A DNA stretch of 64,000 nt from DATFVA01 sp963832355 (GTDB lineage Bacteria; Bacteroidota; Ignavibacteria; Ignavibacteriales; Ignavibacteriaceae), in the NCBI GenBank assembly GCA_963832355.1, contig CAWHTX010000009.1:186001-250000 (forward strand), written 5' to 3'. The notes under the pieces were generated by a model, which did not search any database, was not told the origin of the DNA, and saw only the letters and a program-made list of their open reading frames with translations. A program made the position numbers and the translations under genes. Position 1 is the stretch's first letter. The number at the start of each line of letters is the position of its first letter. Of this stretch, positions 35,222-44,685 are shown one piece after another.

Positions 35222-36463
35222 CTACTTTTCTTTTATCCATGAGATGAGTTCTTTAATTCCCGGTTTTTTACCGTAAGAGAGTATCCCGATTCTGAATATT
35301 TTTGATGCAGCAAATATAGTAATATAAATAGATGCAATCATTATAAATATGGTTGAGAGAATTTCAACAGCAGGCACATCAATAACATTTATTTTCAACA
35401 GCATAATAGCCGGGATAGTTAAAGGAATAAATGACAGCACCTCAACAAGAACCGAGTTAGGATTAAAAATAGCGGAAGCAGAAACAGCAATAGGTAAAAC
35501 CAGGAAGAGACTAAGATAGCTTGTAATCTGCTGGGCTTCCTGCTCGGTTGTTACAATAGATCCTATTCCCACGAATAGTGCAGTATAGAAAAGGAATCCA
35601 AGTATAAAATAAACCAGCATAATGAAAAAATTATTAAAAGCTGAGGGTGGGATTACAGAACTGCCTGCCAGGGCTATCCCTATGCAGGTCCATATGAACA
35701 TCTGGAAGAGTCCCAAAGCACTTAGTCCCAGTATCTTTCCGGCGAGAAGTTCCTCGGGAGTACAGCTTGAAATCAATATTTCTATAAGCTTATTAGATTT
35801 TTCTTCAACAAGACTTCTTACCAGCATCTGTCCCGAGTAAATTATCATCATAAGCAGCAGCATAATAAAGACAATTGCGGAGAGAAACTCTGACAGAAAA
35901 TCCGATTGCTTAACCTGGTTTCCTTCTTTTACTGTCACCTGGTCAACGGTAATATTCCCGAAGGAGGAGCTCAGTAATTCCGGGTTAATGCCAAGCTTTG
36001 AAAGACCTATTTTTATCCGCACCTCCTTCACAGCATTTTCAATTCTCTGAACATCCTTAAAGTTGCCCGAATTGCTGCTCCTGTACTGAACATCGAGAGA
36101 ATCGCCGTAATTTGCCAGCAGGATATATCCAGCTATTTTGTTTTTATAAACATCGCGATCAGCTGCTTCGACGTTTTCTTTGAAGTTTTCGGTTGTATGA
36201 TTAAGATTAAATACCACATATGCAGGCTGACCATTATCAAGTTTATAATCTTCAAGAGCCTGCGAAAGAGGGAAATAATAGACCATCGAAGAGTCAATTA
36301 TTCCTATGGCTTTAGTAGTTTCCTGCTCATTTGCAGATAATAACGTCCCTCCTATAGAAATAAGAATTACGAGCGCGGGAGTAATAATAAGTGAAAGGAT
36401 GAATGCCCTGGTTTTAACTTTTTCCAGGAACTCCCATTTCGATATTTCAAAAACTTTTTTCAT
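35222..36463 (-). CDS. ABC transporter permease, NatB/YhaP-like
   Basis: A 413-residue ABC-2 type permease. One membrane span (about 17-40) is followed by an extracytoplasmic domain (45-190) and five more spans (190-400). Features include VRSLVEEKSNKLIEILISSC, the coupling-helix region typical of NatB, and ELLAGKILGL. It overlaps the ATPase stop by one base. Function could be Na+, drug or peptide export; not determinable here. Confidence 0.9.
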   Translation of the reverse strand: MKKVFEISKWEFLEKVKTRAFILSLIITPALVILISIGGTLLSANEQETTKAIGIIDSSMVYYFPLSQALEDYKLDNGQPAYVVFNLNHTTENFKENVEAADRDVYKNKIAGYILLANYGDSLDVQYRSSNSGNFKDVQRIENAVKEVRIKIGLSKLGINPELLSSSFGNITVDQVTVKEGNQVKQSDFLSEFLSAIVFIMLLLMMIIYSGQMLVRSLVEEKSNKLIEILISSCTPEELLAGKILGLSALGLFQMFIWTCIGIALAGSSVIPPSAFNNFFIMLVYFILGFLFYTALFVGIGSIVTTEQEAQQITSYLSLFLVLPIAVSASAIFNPNSVLVEVLSFIPLTIPAIMLLKINVIDVPAVEILSTIFIMIASIYITIFAASKIFRIGILSYGKKPGIKELISWIKEK

Positions 36464-37362
36464 CAGCTGACTGCACTATGTCTTATCATATCAATGAAAA
36501 TTTTATTGAGTGTCGGTTCGACTACCTTAAAATGACTAACTTTCAGCTTATCCGATATTTCTCTTAAAAAGATGTAAGGCTCCACCGAATCCTCCAGCTG
36601 AACCTCTGCAAAGTTATTATAGTCGTCAATACCTTTTACATAGCTTAAGTCTTTTATAACCTCGCTATTTCCTTCAAATCCTATCTCAACCATATTAGCC
36701 CCGAAATTTTTCTTCAGCTGCGAAAGTGATCCGCTGCAGACTTCCTGTCCCTTATTCATAAGCAGTATATCAGAACACATCTTTTCCGCCAGTTCCATCT
36801 GATGGGTAGATAGTATTATCAGCTTTCCTTCGCTGACAAATGAGAGTATGGTCTCCCTGATAACCTGCTGGTTGATCGGATCGAATCCGCTGAAAGGTTC
36901 ATCCAGTATCAGCAGCCTGGGATTATGGATAACAGAGATAATGAACTGTACTTTCTGCTGATTGCCCCTTGAAAGTTCTTCAACCTTTTTTGTTTTATAG
37001 TGAGGGATGTCGAGTTTGTTTAGCCAGAAGTCAAGCTGCCTTTGTGCATCTGGCCTGTTCATATTTTTAAGTGCGGCAAAGTAAAGTATCACTTCATCAA
37101 CCCTGCTCTTTTTATAAAGACCTCTGTCTTCGGGGAGGTATCCAATTACATTAAAAAAATCCCTGGAAATTTCCTTATCATAAAACCGTATCTCACCCGA
37201 AGAGGGTTTTATGATGTTGAGGACAGTCCTAATTGTTGTTGTTTTTCCTGCCCCGTTTGGCCCGAGGAGACCAAAAATCTTTCCTTCACTTACCGTAAAA
37301 CTCAGTTCTTTTACCGCAACTACGTCATTATATTGTTTTGTTAGGTTCCGGACAGTGAGCAT
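36463..37362 (-). CDS. ABC transporter ATP-binding protein, NatA-like
   Basis: A 299-residue ATPase: Walker A GPNGAGKTT, Q loop YLPEDRGLY, signature LSRGNQQK, Walker B LLILDEP and H loop STHQ. The C-terminal extension of about 80 residues is typical of NatA-type proteins. It is the first gene of the minus-strand block, divergent from the fatty acid operon. Confidence 0.93.
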   Translation of the reverse strand: MLTVRNLTKQYNDVVAVKELSFTVSEGKIFGLLGPNGAGKTTTIRTVLNIIKPSSGEIRFYDKEISRDFFNVIGYLPEDRGLYKKSRVDEVILYFAALKNMNRPDAQRQLDFWLNKLDIPHYKTKKVEELSRGNQQKVQFIISVIHNPRLLILDEPFSGFDPINQQVIRETILSFVSEGKLIILSTHQMELAEKMCSDILLMNKGQEVCSGSLSQLKKNFGANMVEIGFEGNSEVIKDLSYVKGIDDYNNFAEVQLEDSVEPYIFLREISDKLKVSHFKVVEPTLNKIFIDMIRHSAVS

Positions 37363-37630
37363 GTTATTAAGAAATCTGAAATAAAACTATAATTTAAAAT
37401 ATACTGCCTTTATAAACTATAGCATAAAGAAACTAAATTCCTGAATTGCCCGGTCTGCCCCCAGCCAATTTAACCGATTATGTCTTAATTCTATTAGCCC
37501 GTGTTTCTCCTGGTCTCTGCCCATCTGCCTGCTCAGCAGAATTAGAGGGAGAATCCGAAGAAATTCTCAGCGTTTATCACGGATTGATTTATGAATAACA
37601 ACCTTTTGCCCCTGATATACTATTATTTTG

Positions 37631-37696
37631 AACGTTTTCACAGCGTATTCAGAGCGTATTCACAACGTTTTCAGAACGTTTTCAGAACGTTTTCAG
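37631..37696. repeat. Six tandem 11-bp direct repeats
   Basis: Six units without gaps: AACGTTTTCAC, AGCGTATTCAG, AGCGTATTCAC, then AACGTTTTCAG three times. Weaker continuations follow (ATGCTATTTAT, GACGTATTAAT). The 11-base period places every unit on one helix face, as with cooperative binding of regulators (OmpR/PhoB-type sites have this spacing) or initiator iterons. They lie in the 606-base divergent gap 37363-37968, roughly 270 bases from either start codon. No gene or structured RNA was found in the rest of that gap. Confidence 0.85.
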
Positions 37697-37902
37697 ATGC
37701 TATTTATGACGTATTAATATGAGTGAATGACAGGGAAGAAAGATTTGTTGTTTATGGTCAACATTGCGGGAAAACCAGGGGAGACAAAAACCTTAGGAAG
37801 AGAAGGACAGTTATATAAGTTTTCTGATATTTTATATGAAAATTACACCTTCTGCAGTGTAACATCACTGTTATTAAATGAAAATGTGCAGAGCTTAATT
37901 TA

Positions 37903-37931
37903 TTGACTATATTTGGAAGTATGGCTATATT
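37903..37931 (+). promoter_or_regulatory. Promoter of the DUF177-rpmF-fab operon
   Basis: TTGACT (37903-37908), exactly 17 bases, TATATT (37926-37931); the start would be near 37938, about 30 bases before the first ATG. CTATATTT occurs twice, 18 bases apart, overlapping both elements. No FapR-like operator was recognised. Confidence 0.7.
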
Positions 37932-37968
37932 TCAAATCGTTTTTTTGTAAAGATTTTGAGAATTTTCG

Positions 37969-38475
37969 ATGAAAATAAAGATTTCGAATCTGAGTGATGG
38001 GAGTCATCAGTTCAGGTTCGTTGAGCCTGTAAATACGCTTGGTCTGGAATTGCCTTTTGAAGGAAATATTGAAGTTGAAGTTGAGATAAATAAAATTCAC
38101 AATCAATTAATCCTTGATTCTTCTATATTAGTAAATACTGTTTTTGAATGCGACAGGTGTACTGCTTTATTCAGCAAGGCTCTTCGTGCAAAATACGGAA
38201 TGGTTTATATGCTGGGAGTTAGTCCTGTTGAGACTGAATCGGATAATATAGCTTATCTTTCAGCCGAGGCCGATTCAATTGATATTTCAGAGGATGTACG
38301 GGACTTTGCTATACTGGCCGTACCGATGAAGAAACTTTGCAGCGAGGAGTGTAAAGGTCTCTGCAGCAAATGCGGCAAAAATCTGAATCAAGGCGACTGT
38401 ACCTGCAGCAAGGATGAAACCGATGCCAGGTGGCTCCCTTTAATGGAATTAAAAAATAAATTAAACACTAATTAA
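37969..38475 (+). CDS. yceD: DUF177 (YceD) family protein
   Basis: A 168-residue protein of the family encoded before rpmF in most bacteria and linked to 23S rRNA accumulation. It has FECDRCTALF in the middle and a C-terminal zinc-ribbon-like set of cysteines (LCSEECKGLCSKCGKNLN, then CTC). The gene opens the lipid operon, 14 bases before rpmF. Confidence 0.9.
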   Translation: MKIKISNLSDGSHQFRFVEPVNTLGLELPFEGNIEVEVEINKIHNQLILDSSILVNTVFECDRCTALFSKALRAKYGMVYMLGVSPVETESDNIAYLSAEADSIDISEDVRDFAILAVPMKKLCSEECKGLCSKCGKNLNQGDCTCSKDETDARWLPLMELKNKLNTN

Positions 38476-38489
38476 GAAACGGTAAAAGT

Positions 38490-38669
38490 ATGCCCAATCC
38501 AAAACGAAAATGGTCTAAGAGCAGAAGAGACAAGAGAAGAACACATTATAAGGCTACAGCTCCTTCACTGGGAGTTTGTTCAAATTGCGGTGAAATGAAG
38601 ATGACCCACCGTGCCTGTCCTTCCTGCGGGTATTACAATGAAAAATCTATGTTTATACCCAAAAGCTAA
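38490..38669 (+). CDS. rpmF: Ribosomal protein bL32
   Basis: A 59-residue basic protein starting MPNPKRKWSKSRRDKRR, the invariant N-terminus of bL32 after N-terminal processing. Four cysteines (CSNC and CPSC) form the zinc ribbon of the C+ type, so a zinc-independent paralogue could exist elsewhere. It is short and easily overlooked. It lies between DUF177 and plsX, the conserved order. Confidence 0.97.
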   Translation: MPNPKRKWSKSRRDKRRTHYKATAPSLGVCSNCGEMKMTHRACPSCGYYNEKSMFIPKS

Positions 38670-38691
38670 TTTCGAATAATAAACCTTTTTA

Positions 38692-39732
38692 ATGAACGAT
38701 TCTGAACCTAACAGAACCAGCTGCAAAATAATTGTTGATGCAATGGGGGGCGATTTCGCCCCCCTTAATATTGTATTGGGTGCAGCTCAGGCAGTAAATG
38801 AGATCAGCGGGATCGAATTATTTCTGATCGGCAGATCAGAAGAAATTAAGAAGGTGCTCACCCGGGAAAATCTCACTTTCAATGAAGATAATATTATACA
38901 TACTGATAAAGTTATAGAGATGGCCGATAGTCCTACCAGCGCATTAAAATCAAAACCCGATTCTTCCATTGTGGTTGGTGCGGAAATGGTAAGGGACGGT
39001 AAGGCAGATGCTTTCATCAGCGCAGGTAATACCGGTGCAATGATGGCGGCCTCCACCCTGGTGATGGGCAGGATTCCCGGTGTGGGCCGACCGACAATCG
39101 GAGCAGAAATGCCTAATGTTAACGGTACCTGTTATCTCTATGATGTGGGTGCCGGTAAGGATGCAAAGGCACAGCATCTTCTTGAATATGCCGTAATGGG
39201 CACAATTTACGCACGAGATATGGGAGGGATAAGTAATCCTTCCGTTGGTGTTCTGAGTATGGGTGAGGAAGAAGGAAAAGGTAATGAGGTTTCTGAGTCG
39301 GCTCTTAAGCTGCTAAAACAATCAAAACTGAATTTTATAGGAAATGTTGAAGGAAGAGATGTTCTTACCGGTAAGGTGGATGTGGTTGTATGCGACGGCT
39401 ACGTGGGTAACATCCTTCTTAAATTCGGTGAGGCAGTTCCCAGGCTTCTTAAACATCTTCTGGCTGAGACCGCAAAGAAAAGTTTTGTCGATAAAATTAA
39501 AATAGGACTAACACGCGGAACTTTAAGAAAAGCACTTAAGGTTATGGATTACCAGGAACACGGAGGCGTTCCCTTGCTTGGAGTTAAAGGAATTAGTATA
39601 ATTGGTCACGGATCGAGCACTCCCAGGGCTATACGCAACATGGTTTTAAAAGCCAAAACTATGTATGATAAAAAATTACTTGACAAGATCGAGAGTTCTA
39701 TTAAACAATATTCTGTAAAAACCGGAAACTGA
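38692..39732 (+). CDS. plsX: Phosphate acyltransferase PlsX
   Basis: Peripheral membrane enzyme of 346 residues making acyl-phosphate from acyl-ACP for phospholipid synthesis. Conserved segments: IIVDAMGGDFAP, SAGNTGAMMAAS, YDVGAGKDAKAQHLLEYA, VEGRDVLTGKVDVVVCDGYVGN and the C-terminal GISIIGHGSS. Three bases separate it from fabH. Confidence 0.96.
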   Translation: MNDSEPNRTSCKIIVDAMGGDFAPLNIVLGAAQAVNEISGIELFLIGRSEEIKKVLTRENLTFNEDNIIHTDKVIEMADSPTSALKSKPDSSIVVGAEMVRDGKADAFISAGNTGAMMAASTLVMGRIPGVGRPTIGAEMPNVNGTCYLYDVGAGKDAKAQHLLEYAVMGTIYARDMGGISNPSVGVLSMGEEEGKGNEVSESALKLLKQSKLNFIGNVEGRDVLTGKVDVVVCDGYVGNILLKFGEAVPRLLKHLLAETAKKSFVDKIKIGLTRGTLRKALKVMDYQEHGGVPLLGVKGISIIGHGSSTPRAIRNMVLKAKTMYDKKLLDKIESSIKQYSVKTGN

Positions 39733-39735
39733 TAC

Positions 39736-40737
39736 ATGAAGAATAAGAAGTATAATGCTGTAATTACTGGTGTGGGGATGTATGTACCTGATAAAATCAT
39801 GGATAATGCATACTTTGAGAAAATTGTTGAAACTACCGATGAATGGATAACTTCAAGAACCGGTATTAAGGAGAGAAGGCTGCTGGAACAAGGTGCTACC
39901 AGCGACCTGGCTGCGGGTGCGGCAAAAGATTTATTGGAAAAGTTTAATATTTCGCCTGATGAAATCGATTGTATAATTGTTGCGACCGTTACCCCTGATA
40001 TGTTTTTCCCCGCTACTGCCTGTATTGTACAGGATAAGATCGGAGCAGCAAATGCCTGGGGCTTTGATTTATCAGCTGCCTGTTCAGGATTTCTTTTTGC
40101 ATTCCAGACCGGCTGTTCTCTTGTTGAAAGCGGACAGTATAAAAAGGTAATGGTAATAGGTGCCGATAAAATGAGCTCAATTGTCGATTATTCCGACAGA
40201 AACAACTGCATTCTGTTTGGCGATGCCGGAGCTGCTGTTTTGCTGGAACCAACCGAAGATCACGCGTTCGGGATGAAAGACTCATTACTGAAAGTTGACG
40301 GATCGGGACTGGAGAGCCTTCATATGAAAGGCGGCGGAAGCTTAAATCCTCCTACACATGAAACAGTCGACAACAAAATGCATTATCTTTACCAGGATGG
40401 AAAAGCTGTATTTAAAGTTGCAGTTAAAGGTATGGCTGATATTTCCTATGAAATTATGCAGAAGAATAACCTTAAATCAGAGGATGTTGCTTATCTTGTA
40501 CCTCACCAGGCAAATCTCAGGATCATTGATGCTACCGCACAGAGAATGGGACTGACGAAAGACAAGGTGATGATAAATATTGATAAATATGGGAACACTA
40601 CTGCTGCTACGATTCCCCTGTGTCTCGTTGATTACTATCGTGCAGGAAAGCTGAAGAAAGGTGATAACCTGATCCTCTCAGCTTTTGGCGCCGGTTATAC
40701 CTGGGGTGCAATTTATGTGGTTTGGGGCATGGACTAA
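39736..40737 (+). CDS. fabH: Beta-ketoacyl-ACP synthase III
   Basis: Initiating condensing enzyme of 333 residues. The Cys-His-Asn triad is clear: Cys116 in DLSAACSGF, His in PHQANLRI, Asn in DKYGNTTAA. It joins a short acyl-CoA to malonyl-ACP; a branched-chain starter is possible but not decided by sequence. Confidence 0.96.
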   Translation: MKNKKYNAVITGVGMYVPDKIMDNAYFEKIVETTDEWITSRTGIKERRLLEQGATSDLAAGAAKDLLEKFNISPDEIDCIIVATVTPDMFFPATACIVQDKIGAANAWGFDLSAACSGFLFAFQTGCSLVESGQYKKVMVIGADKMSSIVDYSDRNNCILFGDAGAAVLLEPTEDHAFGMKDSLLKVDGSGLESLHMKGGGSLNPPTHETVDNKMHYLYQDGKAVFKVAVKGMADISYEIMQKNNLKSEDVAYLVPHQANLRIIDATAQRMGLTKDKVMINIDKYGNTTAATIPLCLVDYYRAGKLKKGDNLILSAFGAGYTWGAIYVVWGMD

Positions 40738-40764
40738 TTTTGTGTCATTTTATAAAAACATTTA

Positions 40765-41679
40765 ATGAGTAAAAAAGCTTTTTTATTTCCCGGTCAGGGT
40801 TCGCAATATGTAGGAATGGCTCAGGATTTATTTGAAAATTCCGTTGAAGCCAGGGAGATGATAAAAACTGCAGACGATGCCCTCGGTATAAATCTATCGT
40901 ATATACTGTTTAATGGTCCCGAAGATCAGCTTAAACAAACAGAATTTACTCAGCCCGCAATCTTTCTGCACAGTGTTGTGCTGGCGGGATTGATCCGCAC
41001 CCTACATCCCGATGCCGCGGCGGGACATTCGCTTGGCGAATATTCAGCACTTGTTTCCGCAAATGCGATTCAATTCTATGAAGCGATTAAATTAGTGAGA
41101 GTTCGCGGGAAAGCTATGCAGCAGGCTGGCGAGGAAAACAAGGGTACAATGGCTGCTGTAATAGGATTGAATCCCGAGGCTGTTGAAGAGTGCTGTTCTG
41201 AAGCATCTGCTTCAGGGATTGTTCAGTGCGCTAATTTTAACTCTCCGGGACAGGTAGTGATCTCAGGTTCCGTTGAAGGTGTTAAAAAAGGAATGGAAGT
41301 CTGTAAAAGTAAAGGCGCAAAGCTTGTTAAGGAACTTGTGGTAAGCGGAGCATTCCACTCTCCATTAATGGATTCTGCCAGGGAAAATTTAAAGAAGGCT
41401 TTAGATACCACGAATATATATGATGCCAGGATCCCTGTGTATGTTAATGTTACCGCTAAACCAGTGCTCGCAAAAGAAGATATTAAGAAATTTTTATACG
41501 AGCAGGTTACTTCACCTGTAAGATGGGAAGAGACCATTAAAAATATGATAAGCAGCGGTATAGAAGAATTCTATGAAATAGGTCCGGGTAAAGTATTACA
41601 GGGACTGGTAAAAAGAATAAATCCCAACGTTAAATGTTTTAATATTGATAAATATTCTGATGTGGAGAAATATATCTGA
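40765..41679 (+). CDS. fabD: Malonyl-CoA:ACP transacylase
   Basis: A 304-residue transferase of malonyl groups to ACP. FPGQGSQYVGM at the N-terminus, nucleophile serine in GHSLGEYSAL, the substrate arginine in VRVRGKAMQ, and the catalytic histidine in SGAFHSPLM. Its stop overlaps the next ATG by one base. Confidence 0.96.
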   Translation: MSKKAFLFPGQGSQYVGMAQDLFENSVEAREMIKTADDALGINLSYILFNGPEDQLKQTEFTQPAIFLHSVVLAGLIRTLHPDAAAGHSLGEYSALVSANAIQFYEAIKLVRVRGKAMQQAGEENKGTMAAVIGLNPEAVEECCSEASASGIVQCANFNSPGQVVISGSVEGVKKGMEVCKSKGAKLVKELVVSGAFHSPLMDSARENLKKALDTTNIYDARIPVYVNVTAKPVLAKEDIKKFLYEQVTSPVRWEETIKNMISSGIEEFYEIGPGKVLQGLVKRINPNVKCFNIDKYSDVEKYI

Positions 41680-42266
41680 TGAGTGAAAAGTTTACAAAAG
41701 AAATCAACGGTGTGAAAATAGATCCCCAGATCTTTACTTTTAGTTTCAACTGCAATTGTTCGGGTGAATGCTGCTATTACGGCGTCTATACTGATTTGAA
41801 AGAACACGATATGATTATGTCGCTGAAAGATAGAATAATCCCTATGTTCGATGAAACTCAGGTTAAAGATACCGCCAAATGGTTTGAGGCTCCGGAAGAA
41901 GATGAAGATTTTGAATCCGGTGTTGCTGTCGGCACTGAGGTCATTAACGGAAAATGTACTTTCCTTGATAAGGATGGTCTTTGCACCCTTCAAAAACTTG
42001 CAAATAATGAAGGGGCTTACAAGTGGAAATACAAACCACTGTACTGTATATTATTTCCTCTTACTATTTACGAAAATGCCCTTACCATCGATGATGAGCA
42101 TATTGACAGGCTGAAAACCTGTAATCATAATCCTAACGGCGAAAAAACTATATATGATTCGTGTAGAGAAGAACTGAAACATTTCTTCGGTAAGGATGGA
42201 TTTATGGAATTAGAGAAATATAAAACTGAATATCTTGAAGGGCTAAAAGCGGAGAAAATTAAATGA
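41679..42266 (+). CDS. DUF3109 cysteine-rich protein
   Basis: A 195-residue protein with a YkgJ-like set of cysteines: FNCNCSGECCYYG, GKCTFLDKDGLCTLQ, and KPLYCILFPL, plus LKTCNHN and DSCREEL. The pattern suggests a zinc or iron-sulfur site. DUF3109 is known mainly from Bacteroidota relatives and has no established function. It overlaps fabD by one base and fabG by four, so it is fully embedded in the fatty acid operon, unlike the usual fabD-fabG order. Confidence 0.85.
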   Translation: MSEKFTKEINGVKIDPQIFTFSFNCNCSGECCYYGVYTDLKEHDMIMSLKDRIIPMFDETQVKDTAKWFEAPEEDEDFESGVAVGTEVINGKCTFLDKDGLCTLQKLANNEGAYKWKYKPLYCILFPLTIYENALTIDDEHIDRLKTCNHNPNGEKTIYDSCREELKHFFGKDGFMELEKYKTEYLEGLKAEKIK

Positions 42267-43024
42267 ACGAAAAGAGTAAACGAGCAATAGTAACAGGTGG
42301 TACAAGGGGAATAGGAAGAGCAATAGTTAAGGAACTGGCAGCAAAAAGCTGCTGCGGTGTATTATTTTCTGATGTTGCTTTTATCTATAACAGCTGCGAC
42401 GAATGTGCAGAGGAATTGCAGAGGGAAGTGGGTTCTCTCGATACAAAAATATACGGGTTTAAGGCCGATGCATCATCCCTTGAAGACGCACAGCGTACGG
42501 TTGATGAGGCAATCCAGAAGCTTGGAGGAGTTGATATCCTTGTTAATAATGCCGGTATTACAAGAGATAACCTGCTGCTGAGAATGACTGAAAAAGATTT
42601 TGATGATGTCATCTCTGCAAATCTTAAGAGTGTTTTTAACTATACAAAAGCTATACTTAAACCTATGATCCAGCAGAGATACGGCAGAATAGTGAATATT
42701 GCCTCGGTTGTGGGTCTTATTGGAAATCCCGGACAGGCTAACTACGTCGCTTCAAAAGCAGGAGTTATAGGTTTTACCAAGGCAATGGCCAGGGAACTTG
42801 CATCACGGAATATTACCGTTAATGCGGTTGCTCCCGGTTTTATTGAAACCAGTATGACCCAGAAACTGGATGAAAAACAAAGGGAGGCCCTGCTTAAGAA
42901 TGTTCCGCTGGGTAGAATGGGTACGCCGGAGGATATTGCTAAAGTAGTGGGATTTTTATGCAGTTCTGAAGCAGATTATATTACCGGTCAGGTAATAGCT
43001 GTAGACGGCGGAATGACAATGTAA
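42263..43024 (+). CDS. fabG: 3-oxoacyl-ACP reductase
   Basis: NADPH-dependent short-chain dehydrogenase of 253 residues. TGGTRGIGRAI is the cofactor loop; NNAGITRDNLLLRM is diagnostic of FabG; the catalytic Ser is in IASVVG and Tyr/Lys in YVASKAG. The cysteine-rich stretch before residue 50 (KSCCG, NSCDECAEEL) is unusual for FabG. It overlaps the DUF3109 gene by ATGA. Confidence 0.95.
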   Translation: MNEKSKRAIVTGGTRGIGRAIVKELAAKSCCGVLFSDVAFIYNSCDECAEELQREVGSLDTKIYGFKADASSLEDAQRTVDEAIQKLGGVDILVNNAGITRDNLLLRMTEKDFDDVISANLKSVFNYTKAILKPMIQQRYGRIVNIASVVGLIGNPGQANYVASKAGVIGFTKAMARELASRNITVNAVAPGFIETSMTQKLDEKQREALLKNVPLGRMGTPEDIAKVVGFLCSSEADYITGQVIAVDGGMTM

Positions 43025-43093
43025 AATAATTACCTTATTTTTAGAAACTTTATTAAATTACACTAACTGAAATAAATTATAGGAGTCATAAAG

Positions 43094-43327
43094 ATGGATG
43101 TTGAAGCTAAAGTAAAAGAGATCATAATGGACAAATTGGGTGTTGAAGAGTCACAGATAACACCTGAGGCTTCATTTACTAATGATCTTGGGGCCGATTC
43201 TTTAGACATTGTTGAACTGGTAATGGGATTTGAGAGTGCTTTCCAGGTATCTATACCGGATGAGGACGCTGAAAAAATAAATACAGTGGGAGACGCTACC
43301 AGGTACCTTAAAGAGAAATTAGGTTAA
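43094..43327 (+). CDS. acpP: Acyl carrier protein
   Basis: A 77-residue acidic protein. Ser36 in GADSLDIVELVM takes the 4'-phosphopantetheine arm that carries growing acyl chains. A strong AGGAG site lies in the 69-base gap after fabG, consistent with high expression. Confidence 0.97.
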   Translation: MDVEAKVKEIIMDKLGVEESQITPEASFTNDLGADSLDIVELVMGFESAFQVSIPDEDAEKINTVGDATRYLKEKLG

Positions 43328-43335
43328 TCTATTTA

Positions 43336-43362
43336 AAGTCGGGAAAATTATTTTCTCGACTT
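43336..43362 (+). terminator. Intra-operon hairpin between acpP and fabF
   Basis: AAGTCGGGAAAA and TTTTCTCGACTT pair over 12 bases with one G-U, around a three-base loop, nine bases after the acpP stop. The T-run after it is weak, so it may be an attenuator or a 3' stabiliser that sets acpP mRNA above fabF rather than a full terminator. Confidence 0.55.
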
Positions 43363-43434
43363 CACTCCCTTTAATATAATGAGATTTAAATCTTTTAAAG
43401 ATTACCTCAGTCTATTTATTCTCCGGAGAGTTTT

Positions 43435-44682
43435 ATGACAAAAAGAAGAGTAGTTGTAACCGGAATGGGTGCAGTTACTCCAATTGGTATAGGCTTAAAT
43501 AACTTTTGGGAAGGCCTCACAAGCGGCCGGAACGGAGTAGCGCCTATTACCAAATTTGATACTGAAAAGTTTGATACCAAATTTGCTGCCGAAGTAAAGA
43601 ATTTTGATGCTGGCGATTATCTTGAGAAAAAGGAAATCAGACGCCTTGATCCTTTTAACCGGTTCGCTCTTGCTACCGCAATTATGGCGATGAATGATTC
43701 CGGACTGGATAAAAATGGTGTGGATCTTGAAAGGTTCGGCGTTATCTACGGCAGCGGTATCGGCGGGATGATTACTCTGGAGAATCAGCACTGGCTCTAT
43801 TTTGAAAATAAAGATCCCCGTAAGATAAGCCCCTTCTTTGTTCCAATGATGATCTCTGATATGGCGGCGGGACAAATATCAATTAAGTTCGGCCTGAAAG
43901 GCCCGAACTATGCCACTACGTCTGCCTGCGCTACTGCTTCCCACGCTATCGCCGATGCGTTCATGCTTATCCAGAGAGGAAGCGCCGACCTGATGATGTG
44001 CGGAGGTTCTGAGGCCGCTATTACAGAGATGGCGATCGGTGGATTTAATGCTATGCGCGCTTTGTCGACCTGGAATGACCGGTATGCCGAAGCTTCCAGG
44101 CCCTTCGATGTCGATAGAAATGGATTTGTAATGGGTGAGGGCGCCGGTACTTTGATACTGGAAGAATATGAACACGCTAAAGCCCGCGGTGCTGAAATTT
44201 ATGTTGAGATTGCCGGCATAGGCCTTACCGGAGATGCTTATCATATTACGGCTCCGTCGCCTGAGGGTGAGGGTGCTTCCCGTTCTATGAAGGCCGCGAT
44301 CAGGGATGCGGAAATTCAGCCTGAGGATATTGATTATATAAATGCTCATGGAACAAGTACACCCTTTAACGATATAACCGAAACCAGGGCAATTAAATCT
44401 ACTTTCGGTGATCACGCTTATAAGCTTATAGTCAGTTCCACTAAATCAATGACGGGACACCTGCTAGGTGCCGCCGGGGGTGTTGAGGCAATTGCTACTA
44501 TTCTTTCAATGATAAATAATAAAATACCTCCCACTATCAACCTTGATAATCCTGATCCCGGATGCGATTTAAATTACAGCGCTAAAAAACTTACAGATAA
44601 AAAAATTAACTTTGCCATAAGTAATACATTTGGATTTGGCGGACACAATGCGTCAATATTGTTCAAAAAAGCCGGAGATTAA
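43435..44682 (+). CDS. fabF: Beta-ketoacyl-ACP synthase II
   Basis: Elongating condensing enzyme of 415 residues. The nucleophile is the Cys in TTSACATASHA, with active-site histidines in NAHGTSTPFND and TKSMTGHLLGAAGG, and NTFGFGGHN near the end. A GGAGAG site precedes the ATG. Confidence 0.96.
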   Translation: MTKRRVVVTGMGAVTPIGIGLNNFWEGLTSGRNGVAPITKFDTEKFDTKFAAEVKNFDAGDYLEKKEIRRLDPFNRFALATAIMAMNDSGLDKNGVDLERFGVIYGSGIGGMITLENQHWLYFENKDPRKISPFFVPMMISDMAAGQISIKFGLKGPNYATTSACATASHAIADAFMLIQRGSADLMMCGGSEAAITEMAIGGFNAMRALSTWNDRYAEASRPFDVDRNGFVMGEGAGTLILEEYEHAKARGAEIYVEIAGIGLTGDAYHITAPSPEGEGASRSMKAAIRDAEIQPEDIDYINAHGTSTPFNDITETRAIKSTFGDHAYKLIVSSTKSMTGHLLGAAGGVEAIATILSMINNKIPPTINLDNPDPGCDLNYSAKKLTDKKINFAISNTFGFGGHNASILFKKAGD

Positions 44683-44685
44683 GTC

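Noticed and set aside
37363..37630. tRNA or CRISPR array in the long divergent gap
   Set aside because: No cloverleaf with a T-arm motif was found, and the 11-bp repeats are contiguous without spacers and far shorter than CRISPR repeats.
43879..44415. 178-codon minus-strand open frame inside fabF
   Set aside because: It is a frame shadow of fabF, with no ribosome site or recognisable domain.
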